NCBI GenBank assembly: GCA_964019055.1
Contig: OZ025207.1
Location: forward strand, 20,863,617-20,927,616
DNA length: 64,000 nucleotides
Reading direction: 5' to 3'
Source: Anthopleura xanthogrammica
Lineage: Eukaryota; Cnidaria; Anthozoa; Actiniaria; Actiniidae
How positions within the stretch are numbered: the first letter of the stretch is position 1; each line of letters opens with the position of its first letter. Positions 26,201 to 38,219 of the stretch are shown piece by piece. The notes under the pieces are model-generated. The model worked only from the letters and a program-made list of their open reading frames with translations. It was not told the origin of the DNA and ran no database searches. Made by a program: the position numbers and the translations under genes.

Positions 26201-27603
26201 TTATTGCTCTTACTTTTAAACTTCAGCAGTATAGCGTTACTAGCGAGTCATTAAATTTTTTTACCGTGTTCGAGTTACGCGATGTGCGGAAAACTCGAAC
26301 TCACAAACAACCTTTAGTGTCTTCGAATTACGCGCAGGGTGTGGCAAAGACAAATTTTGGTGTCGTCTAGCGCGTAACGATGCACATGCTCGATGCACGT
26401 GACTCGAAGCGCGTAAATCGAAGAATACCCGAGAGAAAGGAAGACGAGTTAGATGGGTTCCCTAAATATCTCATAAATGATTTATGTGAGAATGGAATAG
26501 ATGATGCAAGTTGTCATCCAATCAATCAATCAATCAATCAATCAAACTTTATTTCAGTGTCAGATGTGTTTAGCTAAAATATAAGCTAATTGGGGACACT
26601 ACTAATCTAAAAAAAAATTACAAATAAATAGCTAGCAAATATTTGAGAAAAGATAAAGGTAGTATGTATATCTAATATATATATATATATATATATATAC
26701 AGCTTTTTGCAAAAATTATGGCCGGTTCAAGTATATATACAAGTATATCAAAAGTATATTAAAAATTATGGGATATCATTCTTGATATTTTTTTCAGAAA
26801 GCCCTAGTGATAGGCAACCATAAAAAAATATCAGGAATGACATCCCATAATTTCTGATATACTTTTGATATACTTGTATATACACCTGATTGCAAAAATA
26901 ACAAATAGGAATTAATTAAAAATGGCAAATTTAATAGATTTTTCTTAAGATTCAAGACAAACACAAAAGCAGTTGTTTTCATTTTATTTAATTGATTTGC
27001 TCATAGCCATTAATGATATTTTCTTCCATTACAAAGGCAATGTTACATACTGAAACTTATTTCTGGAACTGGTGTCGATTCCTGTTGTGAGGCAAACGTT
27101 TCAAAAGAGGTGTTACACGTTAATACTAGACTGTCTTCTAAACTACGTTTAGGAAACAGGAAGTTTTTTGTTCTCGACTAGAAAGCTCCTCTACGTGAAA
27201 CTCTGTCTCATGGACTTTATCAAAAACGTTAACAGGTTAAATTAAGTCGCCATCTTTAATTAATTCCTATTTGTTATTTTGTTATTTTTATTTTTTTTAA
27301 AGTTTATTTTCCTATGACAACATTTTTGCAATCAGGTGTATTCTTGAAACGGCCATAATTTTTGCAAAAAGCTGTATATATATATATATACAGCGATATG
27401 CAGAAATTATGAACCTTTTGATATACTTACAAGTATATCAAAAGTATATCAGAAATTATGGGATATCATCGCTGATATTTTTTTCGAGTTTCCTATCACT
27501 AGGGCTTTCTGAAAAAAATATCAGAGATGATATCCCATAATTTCTGATATACTTTTGATATACTTGTATATATACCTAAAAGGATCAGAATTTCTGCATA
27601 TCG

Positions 27604-27674
<71 letters not shown>

Positions 27675-30600
27675 TAATTACTAAAATATATGAAAATTTA
27701 AAATCTAAATATAACTATATATTCTACGTTAACAAAGAAGTCATTGAATTCCTGAGCTATATAATAAGAATCACTCATTGTTGTTCCGTTCTTTGCAACC
27801 TTGGTTGGAGTTGATCAAGTTTATTTTTTTCAAGCTGATCAAGGATTTTATTTCTTTCCATAATAGCTTAGAGTTGTTTTTTTTTTTTGATTGGTAGAAA
27901 AGTATTCATTGTAGTAGAGCCTTTTGTTAATCTTCAAAAGGTGATTTAATTAATTATTTCTATGTAGTTTGAATTTCTGATGGTAATATGTGCTTCTGGT
28001 TTTCATATAGAGTCGGAAGAGGCTACTTTTAACAGAGATATCTTTTTCTAACCCAGGTGTAATACAGGGTTTTGTCTTGAACTTGAATTCTTTCTTTGAA
28101 ATGGCTTTCAAGGGAGCATTTTTATCAACAATGCCTATTGATTTTTGGTAAAATTTATTGAATAGTTCATTAGTATCTTGAGTGCCATAGAAGTGATTGT
28201 ACCAATCAATTGTTTCGTAATCCTTTATAAAGGATTCTTGATCAAACTTAGTGTAAACTCTTTTAAATATATTTGTACGTTATTCACTTCTAATAAAGGA
28301 GCTATTGGTCTGGCTTTCAAATAAAAATAATCCTCAAGTATCAAGAATACTTTTCTTCTATTAAAATGCTCAATATAATAACAATTGTAAAGTTAAGATA
28401 TGTCTTTGCTCGCTAACATGAAACAGATTTTGTGCCATTCATGCAGGAATGGAGAATTGAAATATTCTAAATACTGAAGATTTTCTAAAATAAGTTAATA
28501 AAAACTAATTAAACAAAAATACGCTAATATCAAGAGTACTTCCTGTTTAAAGATATATCCAAATCCTTTTTTGTTATAAATACGAATAAGCTTGAGCACT
28601 TAATTGACGACTGATCATTTTAGACCTCAGATAAAGATGGGCAGACTGGTTATGCTTATATCATTGCTGCCCAGAAAAACAGAAGGAAAATTTATTTAAA
28701 TGTATTTTTTGTAAATGCGATTGAACTGGTAGTAAGGTTCATAAAAAGGACATAGTGTGAATATGACAATATTGTAATAGCATGCCAAGGAAAGGAACAC
28801 TGTAGCTTACCACAAATATGATCAGGCAAATAAACAATTGCATTATAGTTGTTGGAACCAAAATATTACCACAGATAAAATTGTGAGTGGAATTTTTGCA
28901 GCATGTATAATTGCTGTATTGATCGATCTGTGGCCAGCAGTATGTTGTACAATTCTCTCCATACCATCCAGGGTGACACTTGATACTACCATCACTAAGA
29001 CATGAATAATGTCCCTCAGATGAACTATTTTTCGGGGAACACCATATCGTGCAGTTGCTTCCATACCAGTTTTGATAACAAATTTTAGTTCCGTTACAAT
29101 GATAGTGTCCCCATTCATCTTCACGAGGAAAGCAATAGTCCATGCAGTTTTTCCCATACCAGTTATTAAAGCAGACCCTAGTGCCGTTATTGTTGCACCA
29201 GTAATGTCCATTCCTATCGTCTCTGTATTTACAGTAGATACCACAGGTAGGACCATAGTAATATCGATCACAGTATAACTGGTATTGGATTTCTAGTGTT
29301 GTCTTACTTGCAGATCTTTTACCTGTAAGCGCGATAGTGTCGGATGTTATAACTGTACCATTGTACGTCGGGATGGCGGTGATTGCTGCAGAGTGTTTGT
29401 CGATAAGGTCATCAACACCTGTTTCGTCTTTATCCCAGGCTTCTACAAATACTCCATAATCTTGCTTTTAGACGAAGGAAAACAAATTAGAAACAAATAC
29501 GCATTCTAATAAACAATATTGTATATATATGCCAGCATATAATCTCGGCACTTTGTGTAATTTTTAGTGTGTATATACGCTTTCTAGTTATTTTTTTTTT
29601 GTCATATATACGTCATCACCACATTCAGTATAGCATAAATTCATTTACCATTTTAATGTTGAAAGATGTTTTTACTTTGTAGGTCATAGAAAATGAGTTT
29701 TTACCCAGCTCACTGCTTTTTTCAAGACCTGACATACAGTTAGACACCGAGGTAGGGCGTGGGAATGCTGTTAGGCATACTTTGAAGTACGTATCGCAGG
29801 TGTTACACCATATAATCCCATCACAACAACCTCCCCAGTCTTTCCCTCCTGAATTTATCATCTTTTTAAGAATAACAGCAAACTTTCCTTTTCCATTGAG
29901 TGAAACCTGTTAAAATAACAATACAAATTTGAATAACAAGATTAGCGAAGAGTGATAGCGACAATAGAAGAACAAGGACCTACTATCGCATGGACCATTC
30001 TCACACGGCAGCCATGTTGCATGGAACAATAGATTTTCCCTATGTAGCTCGGGCTCATGCGCTACATGAGTTCATGTGGGCAGAAACATAGTTTGTTTTT
30101 TAATTTTCATTGATGGGAATATCATGGCTGCCGCGATCATGAGGTCCATATTAAAGTCAGTCAGCTAATGTCTGGATCGTCAGATTACTCTCGGCTTAGG
30201 TCTGGTTTAGACGTCAAATTTCACATGTGCCGAAGAACCTAATGCAAATGAACAAAACCTATTGATTGACTTTATTTGCATTAGATTCATCACATGCGAA
30301 TATTCACGTCTTACACAGGTCTAAGATTATTTTCTGTCGTTTATTTGAGTCTTTGGTTTCTATTCCTTAATCCTCAGCTACCACATAATGATAACTGTAA
30401 GCTATTGTACAGGACTTATTCTAAACTTATGAGTCGCTTGTTAAATTCCTTTGCTTCACCGAGTCCCACTGAAAACAATCGGCTTGGATTTTGCGAGATC
30501 CAGAAGGAAAACAAAGGTTATGGAGAAGAAACCGACAGCATATCGATATGACGCCGATGCGTTTTGATTGCTACCAAAAGATATTATGAAAACATTTGTT

Positions 30601-31379
30601 GTATTAAGGGAGTAAAGTTCTTTTTCAAACTTCTTATTGGCGACTGAAAGGATAACGGTGACAATACATCTGGAAAAAACAGTGTTGTTCTTGTGCGGAT
30701 TGCAAGGATCCCGGTCAGTGGACGGTACAAGGACGTTTATAAACAAAAGATTAGCTGTAGAAAGGAACTTATTGTAATCCCATTTCCACCGTGCGTGACC
30801 TTGTGTCTCTATGCAAATTGGTACAGGTCCCTTCGCATTTTGCGCTTGCTAATCATTTGTTATTCACGTCTGATGAAGGAGCTATTTGCCTGGCTTTCAA
30901 ATTAAAACCCTTTCATATCAAGGATACTTTTCTTCTATTAAAATGCTCTATATAGTAACAAAATTATAGATATGTCTTTGCGCGTCGCTTGAAATATTCT
31001 AAATACTGAAGAGTTTCAAACTAAAATACGTTAATATCAAGAGTACTTCTTGTATAAAGATATATCAGAATCCTTTTTTGTTATAAATACGAAGAAGCTT
31101 GAGCGCTTTATTGACGACTGATCATTTTAGACCTTAAATGAAGATGGGCAGACTGGTTATGCATGCTTATATCATTGCTGTTCAGAAAAAAAAAAGAACG
31201 AAAACCTATTTAAATGTATGTTTTGTAAATGCGATTGAACTGATAGTAAGGTTCATAAAAAGGACATAGTGTGAATATGACAATTGCAATAATGTGCCAA
31301 GGAATAGGACACTTTATACGTAGCTTACCACAAACGTGAGGCAAATGAGGGTCCCTAAAACAGGTTTTAGTGTTCGCAT
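23294..31379 (-). CDS. Fused gene D/C: predicted protein with two MNNL-DSL ectodomains
   Basis: Exons in coding order: 31329-31379 (signal D), 29649-29906 (MNNL D), 28811-29464 (DSL and half-modules of D, then fusion), 24718-24972 (MNNL C), 23675-24558 (DSL, stalk, helix of C) and 23294-23405 (tail). All are open and in phase: 738 codons including the stop. In the third exon D's stalk (ILVPTTIM) runs straight into the end of C's signal exon (FICLIIFV), which keeps its own GTAAGC donor at 28805-28810 and phase 0. The upstream half of C's signal exon and all of D's stalk, helix and tail are gone. The hydrophobic stretch at about residues 311-321 could be an internal signal, a cleavage site or a membrane segment. 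A new in-frame ATG there (MQLFICLIIFV) could also let C be made alone. The tail carries DDRYAVP. Confidence 0.65.
26698..27377. mobile_element. Nested inverted-repeat element with ACAGCTTTTTGCAAAAATTA ends
   Basis: The ends at about 26,698 and 27,377 are inverted (ACAGCTTTTTGCAAAAATTA / TAATTTTTGCAAAAAGCTGT). Inside lies a second inverted pair (26,745-26,880, AAGTATATCAAAAGTATAT type) and a third (about 26,890-26,930 against 27,250-27,290, around AATAGGAATTAATTAAA). Several foldback units appear to have inserted into one another. No gene. Confidence 0.65.
27392..27668. mobile_element. Foldback MITE followed by a (TA)n tract
   Basis: Positions 27,392-27,608 form a hairpin with ends ACAGCGATATGCAGAAATT and its complement, and a core related to the neighbouring element (GGGATATCATCGCTGATAT and its inverse). 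A pure TA microsatellite of about 68 bases follows (27,602-27,669). The TA ends suggest insertion into, or growth of, TA repeats. Confidence 0.7.
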
Positions 31380-33000
31380 ACTGGTTCAATAATGTTCCAC
31401 TGGGGTTCAATAAACCATACCAAAGAAAACAACAAGACACACGCGAAGAGATGTCATTAATCTGAAGTTATGATTAACAAAACTGACATTCACTCAAAAG
31501 AAGGATGCATTCCATCTCACTGTTACCCAGGTGATGACCCGAAGGAAAGCGATTAGCCAATCAGATCCCAAATCGTATTCTCGAATAACTAATCAATCCC
31601 ATGCGTCTTTGCGCGCCCAATCCTTGGTGAGCAGGGTCGGAGGGGATCCAAATCAAAACAAAATGGTGGACAAGGACAATGCAATGTAGAGTCTAAAATT
31701 TTACTACTTTAAAGAATATGTTGTCCAGATAAGACTAGGAATTTACCTTCATCTACCAGGTTATTATTCGGCATGGTTTCTTATTAAAGAATGACCGCTG
31801 AAATACTCTAGAAGCTGCCGAATAGCTTTTCCTAAAAAAAATCTATTCGGATTTACCACTCCAGGGTGTTAACTCCAGGGTGCTGATAAAAAATCAATCT
31901 GGTTCAATCATTAAAAATAAATTTCTGTATTCAATTTCAATATTTAGATCAAAAGAGATAAAATCCAGCTTTCTTGGTCTGTTCTCTGTTCTATTACAAT
32001 TCAATCAATTGCAAAGCATCGTTTCTTAAATATATTGTTAATTCGCGACGTGTGATGTATCAGTGACCTGAAGGCATGCACGACACCGTTGAAGCCGACA
32101 AGATAAGGAAATGGCTCCAAATTACCTCTTAAATCCTCCTACCCGCCCCCCCGCCCCCCCTAGCTACTGCCCTCCCTCCCGCACACACAAGCGAACAAAG
32201 AGAAAAACCAAGATGCATATGATGACTGAAACGTTGGTACACAGACAGTTTGGATAACACTAAAAAGCAGGATTATTGAATAATGGTAACTGCACCGACG
32301 GGTGAACGGACGGAAAGAAGAACAGATAATACATAGAATAGGCAGATTACCACACGAATCTATTATTTTGAACGCATATTTGGTAGACTGAGTGTCGAAG
32401 GGACGGAAAAACAGACAGATAGACAGACAGATGGCCTAACACTGAAGAAACAAGTCTTCGAAGAAAGGACTAAGCTTCACGTTTTTACCTTCAATTCCTT
32501 CAAACGGAAGATATGGCCGCAGCCACAATTTGGACAGTGGTCCGGTTTTTAAAAAAATGTGGTCCGTCGCTGTTTCAATTTACTCATGCGATGAATAACT
32601 TTTACGAGGGTAAAAAATGATCCTGATATAGAAAATTGTACTGATTTTTTTTCTACCGATTTTTTTCACTAATTCTGAAGAATGTTTTTCCTTGTCAACT
32701 GGCTCTTCCAGCTTTGCTGTAAACGAGATGCTTATACTCTATAGTCCCTTTTGATAAGTGCTACAATGCTTTTTTTTTTTTTTTAATTTTTGCTTTATTA
32801 TTGAATATGATTGGGGAAGGGGTTGGCAGGTTCCACAAACGTCTCGTGGCCCACATCTGGTGGCCCCATGTGCAAATTTCTCTGCTCCAATACAAGCTGT
32901 GGCTACGAAACTAAAGCAAGATTGTAGTCACTTGCCTTGGCAGTCACCCCAATGATTTTGATGGTATGACGTCACATATCACGTGACATAAGACTACTTT
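28840..33000. repeat. Segmental duplication, copy 1 (D side)
   Basis: This block is nearly identical to 35,679-39,830, at an offset of 6,839-6,840 over most of its length. It spans the DSL exon, both upstream exons and the upstream spacer. Only scattered single-base and short indel differences are visible. Beyond about 33,000 the two copies diverge clearly, although they remain homologous. A recent duplication or gene conversion is inferred. Confidence 0.9.
30200..30320. mobile_element. Short inverted-repeat insertion in intron 1 of D (same in E at about 37,040-37,160)
   Basis: The ends are imperfect inverted repeats (TGGTTTAGACGT, TCACATGTG / CACATGCGAATATTCACGTC). The insertion is absent at the matching place in introns of genes A-C. 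It is present in both D and E, so it predates their duplication. Confidence 0.45.
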
Positions 33001-33468
33001 ATTGCTATTTTTTGAAATAAACCATTGTTTGACAATCTGAAAGTCTCTGTATATGAACGATTGTCACTTGACCTCATAGTAGCGGCTAGCGTTTTGTGAC
33101 TAAGCAATAAAAATAAACGGCCTGCAACAACAGACATACCAATATCTGAACACTTCCAAGAGACGTGCGGCCACCAGTCGTTGGTTCGATGGGGTAACCA
33201 CAGGTGTGTGAGAATACGACACGGAGAATGTTAAAAATTTAGCTTGTGTCTGTGCTAAAGATGGGTTATTATTGTCATTGTTTGGGCAGAAAACGCTACT
33301 ATGAGGTCACATGACCTGTATCTTGTATTAGTTCTCTTATGACGTAAAGCAATGTACCAATAAAGCATCTAAGAGTACCAGAGTCACTAAAGTACTTTGA
33401 TGCATATTCTGGTTGTTGCAAGCAGTCGTTGGAAGTGCTTTACCTTTTTAGGCTTTTTTGCCTCTATT

Positions 33469-33743
33469 CGCCAATTGCAAAACGAGTGGGGGCTTGGGGG
33501 CGAGTTGCAACCGCAAAGCATGCATGGATTGTTTGGCTGGACGAATTCGCCATTGCTAGTTAGAGAACATGCCTCAACATTCAAATTGCTGTGTTCCTGG
33601 CTGCACAAATAACTTTAGAAACGCGCCAGACATCCAATATCACAGGATTCCTAAAAAAAATTTTTTTTCTGTCCAGCCAAACAATCCATGCATGCTTTGC
33701 GGTCGCAACTCGCCCTAAGCCCCCACTCGTTTTGCAATTGGCG
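33469..33743. mobile_element. MITE carrying a THAP zinc-finger fragment
   Basis: The arms at about 33,469-33,545 and 33,665-33,743 are inverted repeats starting CGCCAATTGCAAAACGAGTG. The matching spacers before genes C and F (about 22,755 and 40,565) lack the insertion and read straight through. It therefore inserted after the D/E spacers separated. The exact target duplication is ambiguous (ATT is likely). Confidence 0.8.
33569..33667 (+). pseudogene. N-terminal fragment of a THAP domain within the MITE
   Basis: The ATG at 33569 opens MPQHSNCCVPGCTNNFRN, then about a dozen residues ending in HRIPKK. C-x-x-x-C near the start and HRIPK are signatures of the THAP DNA-binding finger found in P-element and other transposases. 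The frame runs into the inverted arm and stops being THAP-like. It is a relic of an autonomous parent. Confidence 0.6.
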
Positions 33744-33944
33744 AATTATCCAACTACTTTAGATGAAATTAGTTGGAGAATGGAGGCATATGCATTGATT
33801 GCGGATAATTTCATCCTCGTCAAATTAAGTTTAGCACATATTTACATCTTTCTATCATATTGAGTGGTTCACTGTTTTCGAGAAAACTAATAGACTGATT
33901 GATAACACATAGGTGCTGCATAATGTTTCTTTACAGTTATCTAT

Positions 33945-36900
33945 TCATGATTCCGTCCCACGCTTCAGGAAGCTATTTTCCGAAATTAGCAGCGTGGATG
34001 GATCTTTATTGTGGAAACATTCACGTGTTTCTGGTGGAATGGTCGAATTGTTTGATTGCATACTCATTGTTTGCCCTTTCTCCTGCAGCTGCGTCAGCGG
34101 AACTGCACACCGATCATCAAGATGAGGAGGGTTTTGGTTATTTTCATCGTGATCATCAAGTTCTATACGTCTTTTCATCCTACAAGGATAAATATATGAA
34201 TCGGCGTTTCATTCGAAGTACAATATATTTTCTTCTATTTCTTAGTTTAAGCTTCGCGTGTAAATTCGATACGCATCATTAATCTTAATGCATACGAGAT
34301 TATCACATTGGCCACGATGAGTGCCAGTTATACTACCCTGCTAGCAGAGGTTCCTTTTCGCTTTTAAATCTTTGGTTTGTGCTTTTACTGCTCCCGTATG
34401 ATGTGCGCCTAAGAAGCACAGAAAGAAGGAGATCTAGAACTGTTAGAAAGGATTTTTATTGCTTTCCGTCCACCATTTTGGATTCCATGCAACGTGGGCT
34501 CATAAGTGACCAGTTGAAAGATGCGATTGTCAGTTGCCAGTGTCACATAACGGGCACTAAAAATAACTGTCACCGCTTAACATTGCCAGTTGTCCCGTAA
34601 CTGACACTAAACAATGTCATGTTGTCGTGTAACTGGCACTAAACAATGCCAGTTGTCCTGTAGCTGGCACTCAATATTGCTATTAATTTGTGGCATAACT
34701 GGCATTAAATATGCCAGTTATCATATTTGTGATTGGAACTGCAAATAAAAAGATGATATTTTACATACCTTGCTCGGATATACTTGATAAGTAGAATGGT
34801 GAAGATAACCAAGAACGTAACAATTCCGAATGTGATTACAACGTACTTCCAAGCCTGATATCGCCTTGTTGGATTGTCTGTGCCATTTGTCTTACTCATC
34901 TCGGTGGATTGATTAATCACTGTCCGGGTTGGTTGTACGTAAAGAGTGCTTGATACTTTGCTTTTTGAAGGCGTGTTCACTATCGTAGACGTAGATATGG
35001 ACACTGTTAAGTTGATGAGCTTCGTCGTAGGGAAGGTTTATGCCGTATTCATCCGAGTGTATTGATTAAAGGCTGTCCTGGTTAGTTGTACATAAAGAGT
35101 GCTTGATACTTTGCTTTTTGAAGGCGTGTTCACTATCGTAGACGTAGATATGGACACTGATAAGTTTATAAGCTTCGTCGTAGGAAAGGTTTGTTTCGTA
35201 TTCATCTCAGTGGATTGATTAAACGCTGTCCTGGTTGGTAGTACGTAAAACGAAGTGCTTGATACTTTGCTTTTTGAGAGCATGTTTACTATCTTAGACG
35301 TATATATGGCTACTGATAAATAGATAAGCTCCGTAGGGACGTTTTGTGTCGTATTCATCTCAGTGGCCTGATTAAATGCTGTCCTGTCTGGTCGTACGTA
35401 AAGACTTGTTGATACTTTGCTTTTTGAAGGCGTGCTCACTATCTTAGACGTTGATATGGACACTGATAAGCTCATAAGCTTCGTAGGGAACATTTGTGTC
35501 GTATTCATCTCAGTGGCCTGAGTAAATGCAGTCCTGGTTGGTTGTACGTAAAGACTTGTTGATACTTTGCTTTTTGAAGGCGTGCTTATTATAGTAAATG
35601 TAGACATGGACACTGATAAGTTCATAAGCTTTGTAGAAAAAATCGAAAGATCTGTTGTAGAATTTAAACTTGAGGTTGGCATTATAGTTGTTGGAACCAA
35701 AATATTACCACAGATAAAATTGTGAGTGGAATTTTTGCAGCATGTATAATTGCTGTATTGATCAATCTGTGGCCAGCAGTATGTTGTACAATTCTCTCCA
35801 TACCATCCAGGGTGACACTTGATACTACCATCACTAAGACATGAATAATGTCCCTCAGATGAACTATTTTTCGGGGAACACCATATCGTGCAGTTGCTTC
35901 CATACCAGTTTTGATAACAAATTTTAGTTCCGTTACAATGATAGTGTCCCCATTCATCTTCACGAGGAAAGCAATAGTCCATGCAGTTTTTCCCATACCA
36001 GTTATTAAAGCAGACCCTAGTGCCGTTATTGTTGCACCAGTAATGTCCATTCCTATCGTCTCTGTATTTACAGTAGATACCACAGGTAGGACCATAGTAA
36101 TATCGATCACAGTATAACTGGTATTGGATTTCTAGTGTTGTCTTACTTGCAGATCTTTTACCTGTAAGCGCGATAGTGTCGGATGTTATAACTGTACCAT
36201 TGTACGTCGGGATGGCGGTGATTGCTGCAGAGTGTTTGTCGATAAGGTCATCAACACCTGTTTCGTCTTTATCCCAGGCTTCTACAAATACTCCATAATC
36301 TTGCTTTTAGACGAAGGAAAACAAATTAGAAACAAATACGCATTCTAATAAACAATATTGTATATATATGCCAGCATATAATCTCGGCACTTTGTGTAAT
36401 CTTTAGTGTGTATATACGCTTTCTAGTTATTTTTTTTTTTGTCATATATACGTCATCACCACATTCAGTATAGCAAAAATTCATTTACCATTTTAATGTT
36501 GAAAGATGTTTTTACTTTGTAGGTCATAGAAAATGAGTTTTTACCCAGCTCACTGCTTTTTTCAAGACCTGACATACAGTTAGACACCGAGGTAGGGCGT
36601 GGGAATGCTGTTAGGCATACTTTGAAGTACGTATCGCAGGTGTTACACCATATAATCCCATCACAACAACCTCCCCAGTCTTTCCCTCCTGAATTTATCA
36701 TCTTTTTAAGAATAACAGCAAACTTTCCTTTTCCATTGAGTGAAACCTGTTAAAATAACAATACAAATTTGAATAACAAGATTAGCGAAGAGTGATAGCG
36801 ACAATAGAAGAACAAGGACCTACTATCGCATGGACCATTCTCACACGGCAGCCATGTTGCATGGAACAATAGATTTTCCCTATGTAGCTCGGGCTCATGC

Positions 36901-38219
36901 GCTACATGAGTTCATGTGGGCAGAAACATAGTTTGTTTTTTAATTTTCATTGATGGGAATATCATGGCTGCCGCGATCATGAGGTCCATATTAAAGTCAG
37001 TCAGCTAATGTCTGGATCGTCAGATTACTCTCGGCTTAGGTCTGGTTTAGACGTCAAATTTCACATGTGCCGAAGAACCTAATGCAAATGAACAAAACCT
37101 ATTGATTGACTTTATTTGCATTAGATTCATCACATGCGAATATTCACGTCTTACACAGGTCTAAGATTATTTTCTGTCGTTTATTTGAGTCTTTGGTTTC
37201 TATTCCTTAATCCTCAGCTACCACATACTGATAACTGTAAGCTATTGTACAGGACTTATTCTAAACTTATGAGTCGCTTGTTAAATTCCTTTGCTTCACC
37301 GAGTCCCACTGAAAACAATCGGCTTGGATTTTGCGAGATCCAGAAGGAAAACAAAGGTTATAGAGAAGAAAACGACAGCATATCGATATGACGCCGATGC
37401 GTTTTGATTGCTACCAAAAGATATTATGAAAACATTTGTTGTATTGAGGGAGTAAAGTTCTTTTTCAAACTTCTTATTGGCGACTGAAAGGATAACGGTG
37501 ACAATACATCTGGAAAAAACAGTGTTGTTCTTGTGCGGATTGCAAGGATCCCGGTCAGTGGACGGTACAAGGACGTTTATAAACAAAAGATTAGCTGTAG
37601 AAAGGAACTTATTGTAATCCCATTTCCACCGTGCGTGACCTTGTGTCTCTATGCAAATTGGTACAGGTCCCTTCGCATTTTGCGCTTGCTAATCATTTGT
37701 TATTCACGTCTGATGAAGGAGCTATTTGCCTGGCTTTCAAATTAAAACCCTTTCATATCAAGGATACTTTTCTTCTATTAAAATGCTCTATATAGTAACA
37801 AAATTATAGATATGTCTTTGCGCGTCGCTTGAAATATTCTAAATACTGAAGAGTTTCAAACTAAAATACGTTAATATCAAGAGTACTTCTTGTATAAAGA
37901 TATATCAGAATCCTTTTTTGTTATAAATACGAAGAAGCTTGAGCGCTTTATTGACGACTGATCATTTTAGACCTTAAATGAAGATGGGCAGACTGGTTAT
38001 GCATGCTTATATCATTGCTGTTCAGAAAAAAAACAGAACGAAAACCTATTTAAATGTATGTTTTGTAAATGCGATTGAACTGATAGTAAGGTTCATAAAA
38101 AGGACATAGTGTGAATATGACAATTGCAATAATGTGCCAAGGAATAGGACACTTTATACGTAGCTTACCACAAACGTGAGGCAAATGAGGGTCCCTAAAA
38201 CAGGTTTTAGTGTTCGCAT
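33945..38219 (-). CDS. Gene E: MNNL-DSL protein with a five-unit repeat stalk and an in-frame stop
   Basis: Exons in coding order: 38169-38219 (signal MRTLKPVLGTLICLTFV), 36489-36746 (MNNL), 34769-36303 (DSL, half-modules, stalk, helix) and 33945-34179 (tail). Phases agree. The stalk has five repeats of about 48 residues, each like FPTKLMSLSVSIST ... SKVSTSLYV. A TAA at 35038-35040 replaces the CAA found in sibling repeats; the same frame is open again to the helix and tail. The encoded product would be about 524 residues, secreted and without a helix; read through, it would be about 692. The longer tail (77 residues) has DDRCAVP where siblings have Tyr. The upstream two thirds are near-identical to D. 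Confidence 0.75.
34890..35665 (-). repeat. Stalk VNTR of gene E (five units)
   Basis: Five consecutive units of roughly 145 bases encode Ser/Thr-rich repeats ending in TEMNT-type sequences. They are rich in Ser, Thr and Pro and contain possible N-glycosylation sites (NLS, NLT). Gene F has four such units, A-C have one. Unit number thus varies between paralogues. Confidence 0.85.

Larger units (their letters stand above)
25360..28270 (-). mobile_element. LINE remnant in intron 1 of gene C, interrupted by inverted-repeat elements
   Basis: This is the same degenerate LINE as in gene B's intron. The endonuclease/reverse-transcriptase linker is at about 28,270-27,785 and the reverse-transcriptase C-terminus at about 26,170-25,750, with shared flanking and the same AATC repeat (26,518-26,543). 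The copy is split by TA microsatellite and inverted-repeat elements at 26,680-27,670. Shared position and decay indicate that B and C descend from one ancestor that already carried it. Confidence 0.7.
31380..33944. other. Array spacer between genes D and E
   Basis: The spacer is about 2.6 kb with no gene. Part is within the near-identical duplication. It contains a poly-C stretch near 32,140-32,160, a poly-T run near 32,768 and the THAP-fragment MITE (33,469-33,743). Confidence 0.6.

Noticed and set aside
28843..29271. Frames beginning MIDITMVLPVV (also at 23,913, 35,682) and their plus-strand mirror MITNF...
   Set aside because: Alternate-frame shadows of the conserved DSL exon; conserved only because the real exon is conserved.
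33899..34282. Plus-strand frames containing ELHTDHQDEEGF next to each array gene
   Set aside because: Mirror of the minus-strand tail exon; no plus-strand splice or domain support.
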